A stretch of DNA of 14,392 nucleotides from Methanosaeta sp. NSP1 (lineage in GTDB: Archaea > Halobacteriota > Methanosarcinia > Methanotrichales > Methanotrichaceae): assembly GCA_002256595.1 (NCBI GenBank), contig NOLC01000187.1, positions 1-14,392 of the forward strand, read 5' to 3'. Below, piece by piece: positions 1 to 6,384 of the stretch. The position numbers were made by a program, and so were the translations under genes. Each line of letters opens with the position of its first letter. Position 1 is the first letter of the stretch. Below the pieces are notes generated by a model. That model ran no database searches. It saw nothing but the letters and a program-made list of their open reading frames with translations, and was not told the origin of the DNA.

Positions 1-229
1 TCCTGAAGATCCGCCAGAGGGCCTCGTCCTCGCGAATGGCCTGTGCAGTAGTATCCACCACCCTGCGGTCAACATTCAGCTCCTTGGCGATCTGGGCGTG
101 GGGGATCTCAATGCCTCCCGAGACCACCCGGGCCTCTTCATTGATCTGAAAGCCCCTCTGCAGGATGAGACGGATGACCTTCTCCTGAGCCGGGTACCTT
201 CTGAACTTGTCTAAAATCTCCTGCCACAT
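1..229 (-). CDS. COG2150-type regulator of amino acid metabolism, N-terminal part (cut by window edge)
   Basis: Reading the minus strand from an ATG at 229 gives 76 open codons that run off the left edge. The product begins MWQEILDKFRRYPAQEK and continues with GFQINEEARVV, EIPHAQIAKELNVDRRVVD and AIREDEALWRIF. This matches my memory of the N-terminal helix-turn-helix-like part of the archaeal 'predicted regulator of amino acid metabolism with ACT domain' family (COG2150), common in Methanosarcinales. The segment around residues 43-57 (IPHAQIAKELNVDRRVVD) looks like the DNA-recognition helix-turn-helix. The ACT domain would lie outside the window. No SD site precedes the ATG, but a TATA-like element lies about 25 bases upstream, so the mRNA is probably leaderless. 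The gene lies downstream of the AAA+ ATPase on the same strand but is separated from it by a terminator-like hairpin. Family assignment is from recall, without a search. Confidence 0.72.
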   Translation of the reverse strand, partial: MWQEILDKFRRYPAQEKVIRLILQRGFQINEEARVVSGGIEIPHAQIAKELNVDRRVVDTTAQAIREDEALWRIFR

Positions 230-249
230 GCTGAGTCATACCATAAATG

Positions 250-258
250 CCTTAAAAG
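250..258 (-). promoter_or_regulatory. TATA-like element of the COG2150-type gene
   Basis: On the minus strand this reads CTTTTAAGG, centred about 25 bases before the ATG at 229. That is the spacing expected between an archaeal TATA box and a transcription start at or next to the start codon, which fits the absence of an SD site. Confidence 0.4.
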
Positions 259-302
259 TACAAAAGGGCTTGCTTTGCGCCCTTACCCTCCAAAAGTGTG
301 CC

Positions 303-331
303 TTGAAAAAGAGAGCCCTGGATCCCGGCTC
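303..331 (-). terminator. Intrinsic-type terminator of the AAA+ ATPase gene
   Basis: On the minus strand the stem GAGCC (331-327) pairs with GGCTC (317-313) around a 9-base loop, followed at once by TCTTTTT (down to 306). It starts at the ATPase stop codon. The 5-bp stem is short, but the U-tract position is right. Confidence 0.45.
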
Positions 332-1535
332 AGGAGAACATCTCTTTAGGAGCCTGGGGGTAATGCTTTCGCGCCCTGGAGATGGTGTCTTCCAGATGCT
401 TCTGGGTGATCTTGGTCTCATCCATGATGGCATGGTGCAGCGCCGCTTTGAGCACCTTCTCCACCAGATCCCTTCCCGAGAAGCCCTCGGTCAGGCGGGC
501 GATCTCCTGCAGGTCCACGCCCTCCATCTCCACCGGAATGGTGGCGGCATTCTTTTTCAGTAGGGTCAAGCGCTCCGCCTGATCGGGCAGCTTGAACTCT
601 ATCTCCTCCTCGAAGCGGGAGCGCACCGAGGCATCCAGCACCTCGATCTGGTTGGTGGCGGCTATGGTGCAAACGCCCTTCCTGGCTGATATCCCGTCCA
701 TCTCCGTGAGCAGGGAGTTGACGATCTCCGAGACATCGCCTCGCAGATCCTGATACCGCCGGTCCAGAGCAATGGCATCCAGCTCATCTATGAAGACTAT
801 GCAGGGGGCCATCCCCTCCGCCTTCTCATAGAGACTGTGGATCTGCCGGGAGCCCTCCCCCACAAACTCTCCAATCAGGCTGGTGGACTTGACCGCCAGC
901 ATGGGAACTCCCGTCTCCACAGAGAGGGCCTTGGCAATCATGGTCTTTCCCGTGCCCGAGAGGCCGTAGAAAAGTATGTTCTTGGGCGCCCACCGACCGA
1001 ACTTCTCCGGCTCGGCCAGGAACCTCTGCACGATCTTGACCTTGCGCTTGGCCGTCTCCTGGCCCACTATATCCTCAAAGCGGACATCATAGGCGACCTT
1101 ATCCCTCTGCTTCTCCTTCTGCTCCACCTTGATCGTGGTCTTCGCCCCCATCACCGAGGAGCGGGGATGGACCTTCACCACCTGGAAGGCATAATCGGGA
1201 TAAAGCCGGCTGTCGAAGAGATAACACCCGGAGTACAGCTTCTCTCCATACCACTGCTCCTGAGCATAGCGCTGGAACAGCCTGGGATCGGAGACCACCG
1301 GATGCTCCTGAAATGCGCTCTTAAGAGGGTAGCCCGCCGGACGCAGCAGCACGAATCTCGCCCCGATGGCCTTTATCTTCTCCAGCTTGGCCCCCTGGGC
1401 CTTGCTCTGGCTCTTTTGGATGGATCGCACGAAATAAAGAGGGCAGGCATTGATAGTTAAATCTATTGGCTTCGTATCGCCTTTGCCCGGGATTGCTCCT
1501 GGGGTTCCGACAGTAATTAATATTACCTCTTCCAA
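330..1535 (-). CDS. AAA+ ATPase, archaeal CDC48/proteasome-ATPase-like subfamily
   Basis: A 401-residue product with one AAA+ module. The Walker A motif is GLSGTGKT (191-198), Walker B is IVFIDE (246-251), sensor 1 is IAATN (291-295), the arginine-finger region has R305 and R307 in DASVRSRF, and sensor 2 is GFSGRD (351-356). These are the hallmarks of hexameric classical AAA ATPases that remodel or unfold proteins. Residues about 30-130 form a non-ATPase N-terminal domain, presumably for substrate or partner binding, joined by a charged linker (138-148). I recall similar single-module ATPases of unknown role in many methanogens; the substrate is unknown. The start is uncertain: no ATG is available in frame. 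The coordinates use TTG at 1535, which has no SD site. A GTG at 1430 (residue 36) is the next candidate, but using it would cut off CPLYF, which looks conserved. An alternative call would be a Lon-like or FtsH-like ATPase, but no protease domain is present. Confidence 0.85.
   Translation of the reverse strand: MEEVILITVGTPGAIPGKGDTKPIDLTINACPLYFVRSIQKSQSKAQGAKLEKIKAIGARFVLLRPAGYPLKSAFQEHPVVSDPRLFQRYAQEQWYGEKLYSGCYLFDSRLYPDYAFQVVKVHPRSSVMGAKTTIKVEQKEKQRDKVAYDVRFEDIVGQETAKRKVKIVQRFLAEPEKFGRWAPKNILFYGLSGTGKTMIAKALSVETGVPMLAVKSTSLIGEFVGEGSRQIHSLYEKAEGMAPCIVFIDELDAIALDRRYQDLRGDVSEIVNSLLTEMDGISARKGVCTIAATNQIEVLDASVRSRFEEEIEFKLPDQAERLTLLKKNAATIPVEMEGVDLQEIARLTEGFSGRDLVEKVLKAALHHAIMDETKITQKHLEDTISRARKHYPQAPKEMFS
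1514..1525 (+). promoter_or_regulatory. TATA-like element for the 34-residue microprotein
   Basis: TAATTAATATTA lies about 50 bases before the ATG at 1571. A start about 25 bases downstream (near 1545) would give a short leader of about 26 bases containing the SD at 1559-1565. The element overlaps the predicted 5' end of the opposite ATPase reading frame. Confidence 0.4.
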
Positions 1536-1570
1536 GCATTGGCCATAGAATATAGAGTAGGAGGATCTTA

Positions 1571-1675
1571 ATGGCAGGTGGAAATGGGCTGGCTATTGGT
1601 TTGATGGTTATCGGATTCGTAATATTATTCTTGGTACCCCTCGCCTTCTTAACGACCTTGTTTAACGTCCCATAG
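1571..1675 (+). CDS. Small hydrophobic (membrane) microprotein, 34 residues
   Basis: ATG at 1571, stop TAG at 1673-1675. The SD AGGAGGA (1559-1565) sits 5 bases ahead of the ATG and is among the best in the window. The product starts MAGGNGLAIGLMVIGF and continues VILFLVPLAFLTTLF before NVP and the stop. It has no charged residue, and one hydrophobic stretch of about 25 residues would span the membrane once. A TATA-like element lies upstream and a T-rich tract (1691-1702) downstream, so a complete small transcription unit can be drawn. It diverges from the AAA+ ATPase and precedes the secreted protein, separated from it by the T-tract and a further promoter-like site. I do not recognise a family and give no function. 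A chance ORF is possible, but the combination of SD, composition and flanking signals argues against it. Confidence 0.65.
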   Translation: MAGGNGLAIGLMVIGFVILFLVPLAFLTTLFNVP

Positions 1676-1690
1676 GCGAATCGGGGATAC

Positions 1691-1702
1691 TTTTTATTTT
1701 TT
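1691..1702 (+). terminator. T-rich tract ending the microprotein unit
   Basis: TTTTTATTTTTT begins 15 bases after the microprotein stop. Archaeal transcription often ends at oligo-T tracts without a strong hairpin, and no clear stem precedes this one. Confidence 0.4.
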
Positions 1703-1735
1703 GGCTTTACCCTTAGTCCTGGTTTTGGCTCCGGG

Positions 1736-1748
1736 TCTTATATTTGAT
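1736..1748 (+). promoter_or_regulatory. TATA-like element for the secreted protein gene
   Basis: TCTTATATTTGAT is the only good TATA-like stretch between the microprotein and the gene at 1877. A start near 1765-1770 would give a leader of roughly 110 bases; no obvious riboswitch structure was seen in it. Confidence 0.35.
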
Positions 1749-1876
1749 TTTGCAGCTTAACACGGCATACGACTTTGATGACTATTGCAGACGCCGCGAA
1801 GGGCTTCAGGCTCTATTAGGGGAGCAAAACTTAATGCCTTGGCTGCGACTCTAAGAGAATCGGAGGTATTTGGAGA

Positions 1877-2578
1877 ATGGGATGTAATTGTTCAATAGCA
1901 GTCCTGGCCTTTGCCGCATGCCTGTGCATGACTGCCCTGGCCCAGGGCTCTGACAATGTGATGGTCGAGCCGGAGTTTTCAGGAGACGATCTCTCCGGCA
2001 GCCAGATAAGAGATGAGGTGGGATGGGGAGATTATGCTGATGTCAATGACTCCAGCCTGTCCTTTAGAAATGAGAGCCTTTTCATCATCAGAAAAGATAC
2101 CGGCATGAGTCCCAATGTTCCGGATTGGGGTGTCAGGTCGCCCCCAGTTTTGGATAGAGCCGGAGTGGCTCTGGCGGCAGGAAGCTGGACCCTCACCCTT
2201 AATGACCTGGCCAAAAGATATCTCAAGCTCAACCTTTATCAGAGCGGCGATGCCGTCTTCGGCTCAGGAGAGCTGGAAGACAGCGGAGTGACAACTCCGG
2301 TCAGCGCGGGAGGCAGCGTTCTGGGCAACCGTCTGGCGCTATTCGTCATTCCGGCCGGCAGCCAGAATATGTTCCGCCTCAGCCTGACCATCCAGCCCGG
2401 CTCCATGAACGGCGACTATATCTTCACCGCCCCGGGAGTAAATCAGCCCGGTGTGGCCTTTGGCAGCCTTATGGCGCCCCTGACCCCGGCGCCGCTGCAG
2501 ACCGCCCCAGCCGATAAGGCCTCCCCGGTCGGCCAAACCCAGCCAGCGGCCATGCCAGGAGCATTGTCGTCTGCTTAG
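1877..2578 (+). CDS. Secreted or surface-anchored protein of unknown function
   Basis: A 233-residue product starting at an ATG with an upstream SD GGAGGT (1862-1867, spacing 9). Residues 1-22 look like a signal peptide: a hydrophobic core at 7-21 with a probable cleavage after ALA (20-22). The n-region is unusual because it has no positive charge and several cysteines (3, 5, 15, 17). The mature part (about 23-187) is acidic at its start and then beta-rich, with GSWTLTLNDL (102-111), LKLNLYQSGDAVFGSG (116-131) and RLALFVIPAGSQ (152-163). It looks like an extracellular beta-sandwich. Two N-glycosylation sequons are present, N57-D-S and N65-E-S. The tail (199-233) is rich in Pro and Ala, like a linker or wall-spanning stalk, and has no transmembrane anchor. 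I do not recognise a named family. A perfect terminator follows, so the gene is probably monocistronic. Confidence 0.8.
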   Translation: MGCNCSIAVLAFAACLCMTALAQGSDNVMVEPEFSGDDLSGSQIRDEVGWGDYADVNDSSLSFRNESLFIIRKDTGMSPNVPDWGVRSPPVLDRAGVALAAGSWTLTLNDLAKRYLKLNLYQSGDAVFGSGELEDSGVTTPVSAGGSVLGNRLALFVIPAGSQNMFRLSLTIQPGSMNGDYIFTAPGVNQPGVAFGSLMAPLTPAPLQTAPADKASPVGQTQPAAMPGALSSA

Positions 2579-2610
2579 ATAGCAGCAGAGAAGACAGACC
2601 GGATAAAGGA

Positions 2611-2641
2611 ATTCCGGAGACCTCTCCGGAATGCTTTTTTT
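2611..2641 (+). terminator. Intrinsic terminator of the secreted protein gene
   Basis: A perfect 9-bp stem, ATTCCGGAG (2611-2619) with CTCCGGAAT (2624-2632), closes a 4-base loop and is followed by GC and seven Ts (2635-2641). It begins 32 bases after the stop codon. Confidence 0.85.
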
Positions 2642-2924
2642 GCCCAGCATAGAACGCATTCATGAATCCTGATTGGCACCCTAAACTACGAAAACGATTG
2701 TAGCACACTTTCGGTCATGATATGGAAGAAGCCCCTGATGGTGGTGCATATCAGCGCCCAGAAGGTGAGACGGCCATCTTCGAGCTCCCGTCTTTTTGCG
2801 CCGGCGGGAGGACAAGGACCCTCAAGAGTACGGCCTGGACACTCTCTGATGTCAGGAAGAAGAAGTGAGGACTGGCTTAAGCCGCCACAATTGTATTTCT
2901 TCTCTCTTACTGCTTTCTTCTCTT
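2642..2924. other. Gene-free interval between convergent genes
   Basis: This 283-base stretch lies between the terminator of the secreted protein gene and the stop of the DUF1699 gene, which converge. An open plus-strand frame here has no SD and a composition unlike the neighbouring proteins. A 10-base palindrome GGCTTAAGCC at 2878-2887 and a pyrimidine-rich run next to the DUF1699 stop are the only structures noticed. Confidence 0.5.
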
Positions 2925-3332
2925 CTATGCCATCACCTGCTCCTTCAGGATGTAGCGGATCAGGTCCTCCGAAAGCTTGGTCTCCCTCTGCAGCTTCTTG
3001 ACCGTATCCTCGATGCTGTTTCCATCGGCCATGAGGCTGTTTATCCTGCCCACAACCTTCTCCCCTACGGCGTAATACTCATCTATGTCTTTCCTGTGGC
3101 CCCAGACATCTCCCTTCAAAAGCTGCACACCCTGGATCTCCAGGAACTGCTGGGCGGCCTTGGACATGGTCTCATGGTAAGACGGCGGAATCTGCACCGC
3201 TCGCAGACGTGGACAGGACTGAACCAGGTTCATCACATCCATATTGGAGGCCCGGAAGGCCAGATGAACCAGTTGCTCGTTCCTGTTTAAGTCTGTGATC
3301 TCCTTTTTAGAACTAACTACCCTCAGCTTCAT
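2925..3332 (-). CDS. DUF1699 family protein
   Basis: A 135-residue product that I recognise as DUF1699, a small cytosolic family I know from Methanosarcinales. It carries the features I recall: MKLRVVSSKKEI at the start, then VHLAFRASNMDVMNLV (22-37), CPRLRAVQIPPSYHETMSKA (40-59), the well-conserved KGDVWGHRKDIDEYY (73-87), and a C-terminal helical part (about 106-132) with LQRETKLSEDLIRYIL. No catalytic motif is evident and no biochemical function is known to me. The C-terminal segment resembles a small helix-turn-helix, so a regulatory role is conceivable but unproven. The ATG at 3332 lacks an SD site, and a TATA box sits 17-28 bases upstream, implying a leaderless transcript. It lies downstream of metE on the same strand, 344 bases away with its own promoter, so it is probably a separate unit. 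Confidence 0.85.
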   Translation of the reverse strand: MKLRVVSSKKEITDLNRNEQLVHLAFRASNMDVMNLVQSCPRLRAVQIPPSYHETMSKAAQQFLEIQGVQLLKGDVWGHRKDIDEYYAVGEKVVGRINSLMADGNSIEDTVKKLQRETKLSEDLIRYILKEQVMA

Positions 3333-3676
3333 AGGCTAAACAATGCTCTTAAAATATTTATAGATAATGGTAATCATAGTAATCCTTAATTAGATATACT
3401 GAGATCGGTAACTCAATTAAGGAATATTTGCGAATAGGTGATAAAAGCAAGGGATATCTCCGGAGTTATGTTAGGGAGTTGCATATGTTTATTATATAAA
3501 CAGATATTTATATTTGCAATGCAAAACCAGCTTGGGCATAGCAATAGAAGCTCGATCGGCTCCAAGAAACTGCCTTCTGAAATAAAAACATACCTGCCCT
3601 CTGCTCTCTCCCTTTCCGGCTGTTTCCTTTTCTTAAGGCCAAAAATCATGCCGCCCGTTCTTGGACCGATGCCGTC
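3333..3676. other. AT-rich gene-free interval with two dyads
   Basis: This 344-base stretch separates metE from the DUF1699 gene on the same strand. Besides the DUF1699 promoter it contains a perfect 7-3-7 dyad, TGTTTAT/ATAAACA (3486-3502), and 10 bases further on a 5-3-5 dyad, TTTGC/GCAAA (3513-3525). An open minus-strand frame of 78 codons (3413-3649) exists but has no SD and is not called. Confidence 0.5.
3349..3360 (-). promoter_or_regulatory. TATA box of the DUF1699 gene (leaderless start)
   Basis: On the minus strand the element reads TAAATATTTTAA, 17-28 bases before the ATG at 3332. This places the transcription start at the initiation codon. Just upstream of the box (plus coordinates 3370-3384) GTAATC occurs twice, 9 bases apart, a possible factor-binding site. 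Confidence 0.55.
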
Positions 3677-4660
3677 TCAATCCAGTCCTTTTTCACTGCG
3701 GAAGTCCCTCAAGGCAGAGGCGCAATTCTCAAGCAGCTTCGCTGCCAGATCCTGACTGGGCCAGGACCCCAGGCCGCAATCCGGACCGGTAGCCCTCAGC
3801 CTCTCCCCAAATCGGCCATAGGCTTTCTCCAGCCTCTTTTTCATAACCGCGGGCGACTCCATATCCATTATCTCCCGCCCGAGCCTGGGCATATCCTGCC
3901 AGAGATTGGTGCCCAGTCTCTCATTGAGCTGGGCGGACATGGATAGGATGTCGGTGCGGGCGATCCCCGCCCGGATAAAGCTGTCCGTGTCCTCCAGTAT
4001 TTTTTTGTCTATCAGCTCCAGATAGTCGGGATGGGAGGCGGACTCGATCCCCACGATGCTTATGCCGCAGACGCGGGCGCAGATCTCAGCATAAAGCGGC
4101 GAGTGCAGATGAACCTCGCAGTCCATGCCCCGGCAGGGCCGGCTGGCTATATCCAGAGCCTGCATGATCTCATCTTCTGAGAAGATGATATTAGAATTCA
4201 TTCCCAGGCTCGGCTCGTCTATAGAGGCCACCGACATCTTGCCCTCCTGCCTGGCCTTCTCCAGGAATCGGGCCATGCTCTCTGCCAGATTGAAGAGAAC
4301 ATCGGTGTAACATGTGGCACCAAAGGCGGAAAGATAAAGCTCCAGGGGGCCGGTGACGCAGACTCTGACATTTTCTCCTGAAGAAAACGCCCCAAGCTCC
4401 CGGATAATAGCATTCTCTCTCTTGATCAGATAGGGGCTCTCGGACTGATCCGGCTTCTCGATCTCGTCCATGAACATGCCAATCATATCCCGGAACTGGG
4501 GATATGTGGGGCACTCCACGCCTGCCTGCCTCTTGATGGCCAGAACGCTGCCCACCAGATCCAGATACCCTTCGCGAGAGAGCTCTTTTATCTGCACTCC
4601 ATGAGGCAGGGGAAAGCTGCCTATATCGTCATAGAATATGCCCTCAACTGGTCGAGACAC
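3677..4660 (-). CDS. metE: Core (folate-independent) methionine synthase, MetE C-terminal-domain type
   Basis: A 327-residue product equivalent only to the catalytic C-terminal half of bacterial MetE (about 750 residues), as in archaeal 'core' methionine synthases that take the methyl group from a corrinoid or corrinoid protein rather than folate. Visible motifs are the N-terminal DDIGSFPLP (11-19), ASIDEPSLG (145-153; the MetE DEP motif), VHLHSP (183-188), GIESASHPDYLEL (204-216) and GPDCGLGSW (292-300). Against E. coli MetE the zinc ligands would be H186 (His641), E206 (Glu665) and C295 (Cys726), but the position of Cys643 is a proline (P188). It starts at GTG (4660) preceded by AGAGGTGA (4666-4673), 5 bases away, a convincing SD. 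It begins 48 bases after the thrC stop, so the two are very likely one transcript: both use products derived from homoserine. It is possible that the altered zinc site marks a related methyltransferase instead. Confidence 0.8.
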   Translation of the reverse strand: MSRPVEGIFYDDIGSFPLPHGVQIKELSREGYLDLVGSVLAIKRQAGVECPTYPQFRDMIGMFMDEIEKPDQSESPYLIKRENAIIRELGAFSSGENVRVCVTGPLELYLSAFGATCYTDVLFNLAESMARFLEKARQEGKMSVASIDEPSLGMNSNIIFSEDEIMQALDIASRPCRGMDCEVHLHSPLYAEICARVCGISIVGIESASHPDYLELIDKKILEDTDSFIRAGIARTDILSMSAQLNERLGTNLWQDMPRLGREIMDMESPAVMKKRLEKAYGRFGERLRATGPDCGLGSWPSQDLAAKLLENCASALRDFRSEKGLD

Positions 4661-4665
4661 TCATT

Positions 4666-4673
4666 TCACCTCT
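4666..4673 (-). promoter_or_regulatory. Shine-Dalgarno site deciding the GTG start of metE
   Basis: On the minus strand AGAGGTGA lies 5 bases ahead of GTG 4660-4658. It lies inside the 48-base thrC-metE spacer, supporting translation from a shared mRNA. Confidence 0.7.
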
Positions 4674-4708
4674 GGAATTGCACTCTCAGGCCCGATACCG
4701 GCACGGCT

Positions 4709-6058
4709 CTAAAAGAATCGCCTCAGAAAAGCCTTTAATGAGGCATATTCTCCATCCATCTTCTCGAAGCTCTCCTCGAGCTCATCCAGCCGGGCCATGG
4801 CCGGCGGCAGGGGCGGATTAATGCCTGTAGCTCTTACGATCTCATCCGGGAACTTGGCCGGGTCGGCAGTTTCCAGCGAGATGCATCCTCTCCAGTCACC
4901 GCATCGCTGCAGGTACCTCATGAGGCCGGCCCAGGCCACCGCCCCGTGCGGCTCCAGCAGAACCTTATGCTGGCTGAATGCTTCCTTGATGGTCCGGCGG
5001 GTCTCTTCATCGGTGATGGATACTGCATAGAGGTCCTGTCTCATGGCCGAGAGGTCCGGCTGCCTGTTAACCCGTCCGATCTCATCCATCTGCCCACCAT
5101 AGAGGGAGAAGAGGCGGGCCAGGTTGCTGGGGTGGCCCACGTTCATGGCATTGGATATGCAGTTTTTGCTGGGACGGATGGGCTCGTAGAGGCCGGTTTG
5201 CATGAAACGGGGAAATTCATCGTTCTCATTGGTGGCCACCACGAACCTCTTCACCGGAAGGCCCATTTTCATGGCCAAGAGACCGCCCATCAGATCTCCG
5301 AAGTTGCCGCTGGGAACGGAGAATATAACCTTCTGGTCCGGCGCAGCCACGCGGGAGCGGGCATAAAAGTAATAGACCGCCTGGGGCAGCAGCCTTCCAA
5401 TATTGATGGAATTGGCTGAGGAGAGGTTTAGTTGAGACAGCTCAGGATCGACAAAGGCTTGCTTGACCAGGGCCTGGCAGTCGTCGAACTTTCCCTCCAC
5501 TGCCAGGGGAAATATATTGCTGCCCAGGGTGGTCATCTGGCGGCGCTGCCGGTCGGTAACCTCTTTTTCCGGGAACAATACCACTACCTTGACATTGTCC
5601 AGGCCGAAGAAAGCATGAGCCACGGCTGAACCCGTGTCTCCCGAGGTGGCGGTGAGGATGAGTATGCTTCTGCCTTCCTGCTTCAGGAAGTACTGAATCA
5701 GCCGGCCCATAGCCCTGGCTGCGAAGTCCTTGAAGGAGCAGGTGGGTCCGCGGTCCAGGCGCAATACATACTTCTCGTCATAGGCTCTCTCCACAGGCAC
5801 CTCATAGTTGTAGGCATCCTGCAGCATCTCTCGCAAGTCCCGGTCAGGGACCAGATGGCCCAGGTAGGGGCTTATGACCTCGCGAGCGATCTCCGGGTAG
5901 CTCATCTTGGGAAATTCGTCTATCAGTTTTCTCGGGATGGTGGGAATCTTCTCCGGCATAAAGAGCCCCTTGTCCGGGGCCTGGCCCATGAGCAGCGCGG
6001 CTTTGAAATCCACACCCTGGGGATGGCCATTGGTGCTGAAGAATTGGATGGGCGACAT
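4709..6058 (-). CDS. thrC: Threonine synthase
   Basis: PLP-dependent conversion of O-phosphohomoserine to threonine in the cytosol. With the ATG at 6058 the product has 449 residues, close to the longer threonine synthase type (E. coli ThrC is 428). It begins MSPIQFFSTNG and follows with VDFKAALLMGQAPDKGLFMPEKIP (16-39), the typical N-terminal domain of this family. The PLP-binding lysine is K110 in SFKDFAAR, and the phosphate-binding loop is SGDTGSA (139-145). PSGNFGDLMGG and the C-terminal HGAVAW (near GLMRYLQRCGD) also match. The open frame runs on upstream to 6328, but that extension has no family resemblance, and a TATA element at 6137-6147 lies inside it. An in-frame ATG at 6133 is the alternative start. 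No SD precedes 6058; instead a hairpin (6062-6092) abuts it. It is the first gene of the thrC-metE pair. Confidence 0.92.
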   Translation of the reverse strand: MSPIQFFSTNGHPQGVDFKAALLMGQAPDKGLFMPEKIPTIPRKLIDEFPKMSYPEIAREVISPYLGHLVPDRDLREMLQDAYNYEVPVERAYDEKYVLRLDRGPTCSFKDFAARAMGRLIQYFLKQEGRSILILTATSGDTGSAVAHAFFGLDNVKVVVLFPEKEVTDRQRRQMTTLGSNIFPLAVEGKFDDCQALVKQAFVDPELSQLNLSSANSINIGRLLPQAVYYFYARSRVAAPDQKVIFSVPSGNFGDLMGGLLAMKMGLPVKRFVVATNENDEFPRFMQTGLYEPIRPSKNCISNAMNVGHPSNLARLFSLYGGQMDEIGRVNRQPDLSAMRQDLYAVSITDEETRRTIKEAFSQHKVLLEPHGAVAWAGLMRYLQRCGDWRGCISLETADPAKFPDEIVRATGINPPLPPAMARLDELEESFEKMDGEYASLKAFLRRFF

Positions 6059-6061
6059 GGT

Positions 6062-6092
6062 CTTAAAAGATAGATCTGAGCAGATCTTTAAG
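6062..6092 (-). promoter_or_regulatory. Hairpin in the thrC leader next to the start codon
   Basis: The leader holds an inverted repeat AGATCT-GCTC-AGATCT with outer arms CTTAA and TTAAG, ending 3 bases before the ATG. It could mask the initiation region. Whether it is regulatory is unknown. Confidence 0.4.
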
Positions 6093-6136
6093 GCTTTGCC
6101 AGGAATACCAGGGATATCTATATATTCGATCATTGT

Positions 6137-6147
6137 CTTATATAGAA
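6137..6147 (-). promoter_or_regulatory. TATA box of thrC-metE
   Basis: On the minus strand TTCTATATAAG. Transcription would start near 6117, leaving a leader of about 60 bases before the ATG at 6058 and excluding the longer upstream reading frame. Confidence 0.55.
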
Positions 6148-6384
6148 TCGTTTGATGCCGAAGGACATATGGCATATGATGGCAAGAGATGCAATAGAGC
6201 GAATGGTTAGACTGCTTCAGATATGGAGGACAGCTTGCTGAGATCGGATCTGGAATGTGCCTTTGAGGGTGCCGCGTGCGTCTGCACAGATTTAGGACTG
6301 GGATTGGGATCGCCTTCTCCAGGCCCAAAGCCCGGCCCCCAGTTGCCCCAGAAGAAAAAGCCTAAGATCCTTTAAAGAATGCCA

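Noticed and set aside
837..1460. A 207-codon plus-strand open frame
   Set aside because: It is antisense to the AAA+ ATPase, whose Walker and sensor motifs prove the coding strand; the product is a leucine/glycine-rich shadow.
1765..1830. Possible C/D-box RNA (TGATGA near 1766)
   Set aside because: The C-like box lacks the purine in front and no CTGA D box occurs at a suitable distance.
2717..3001. A 94-codon plus-strand frame opposite the DUF1699 end
   Set aside because: It has no SD, a serine/proline-rich composition, and overlaps the DUF1699 coding region in antisense.
3413..3649. A 78-codon minus-strand frame starting 27 bases after metE (MIFGLKKRKQPERER...)
   Set aside because: The first 35 residues look protein-like and may be a decayed or real small gene, but there is no SD site and the rest is A/T-driven sequence without coherent character. 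Conservation would be needed to call it.
6059..6328. N-terminal extension of threonine synthase to 539 residues
   Set aside because: It would begin at a TTG without SD, the residues have no family resemblance, and a TATA box (6137-6147) lies within it.
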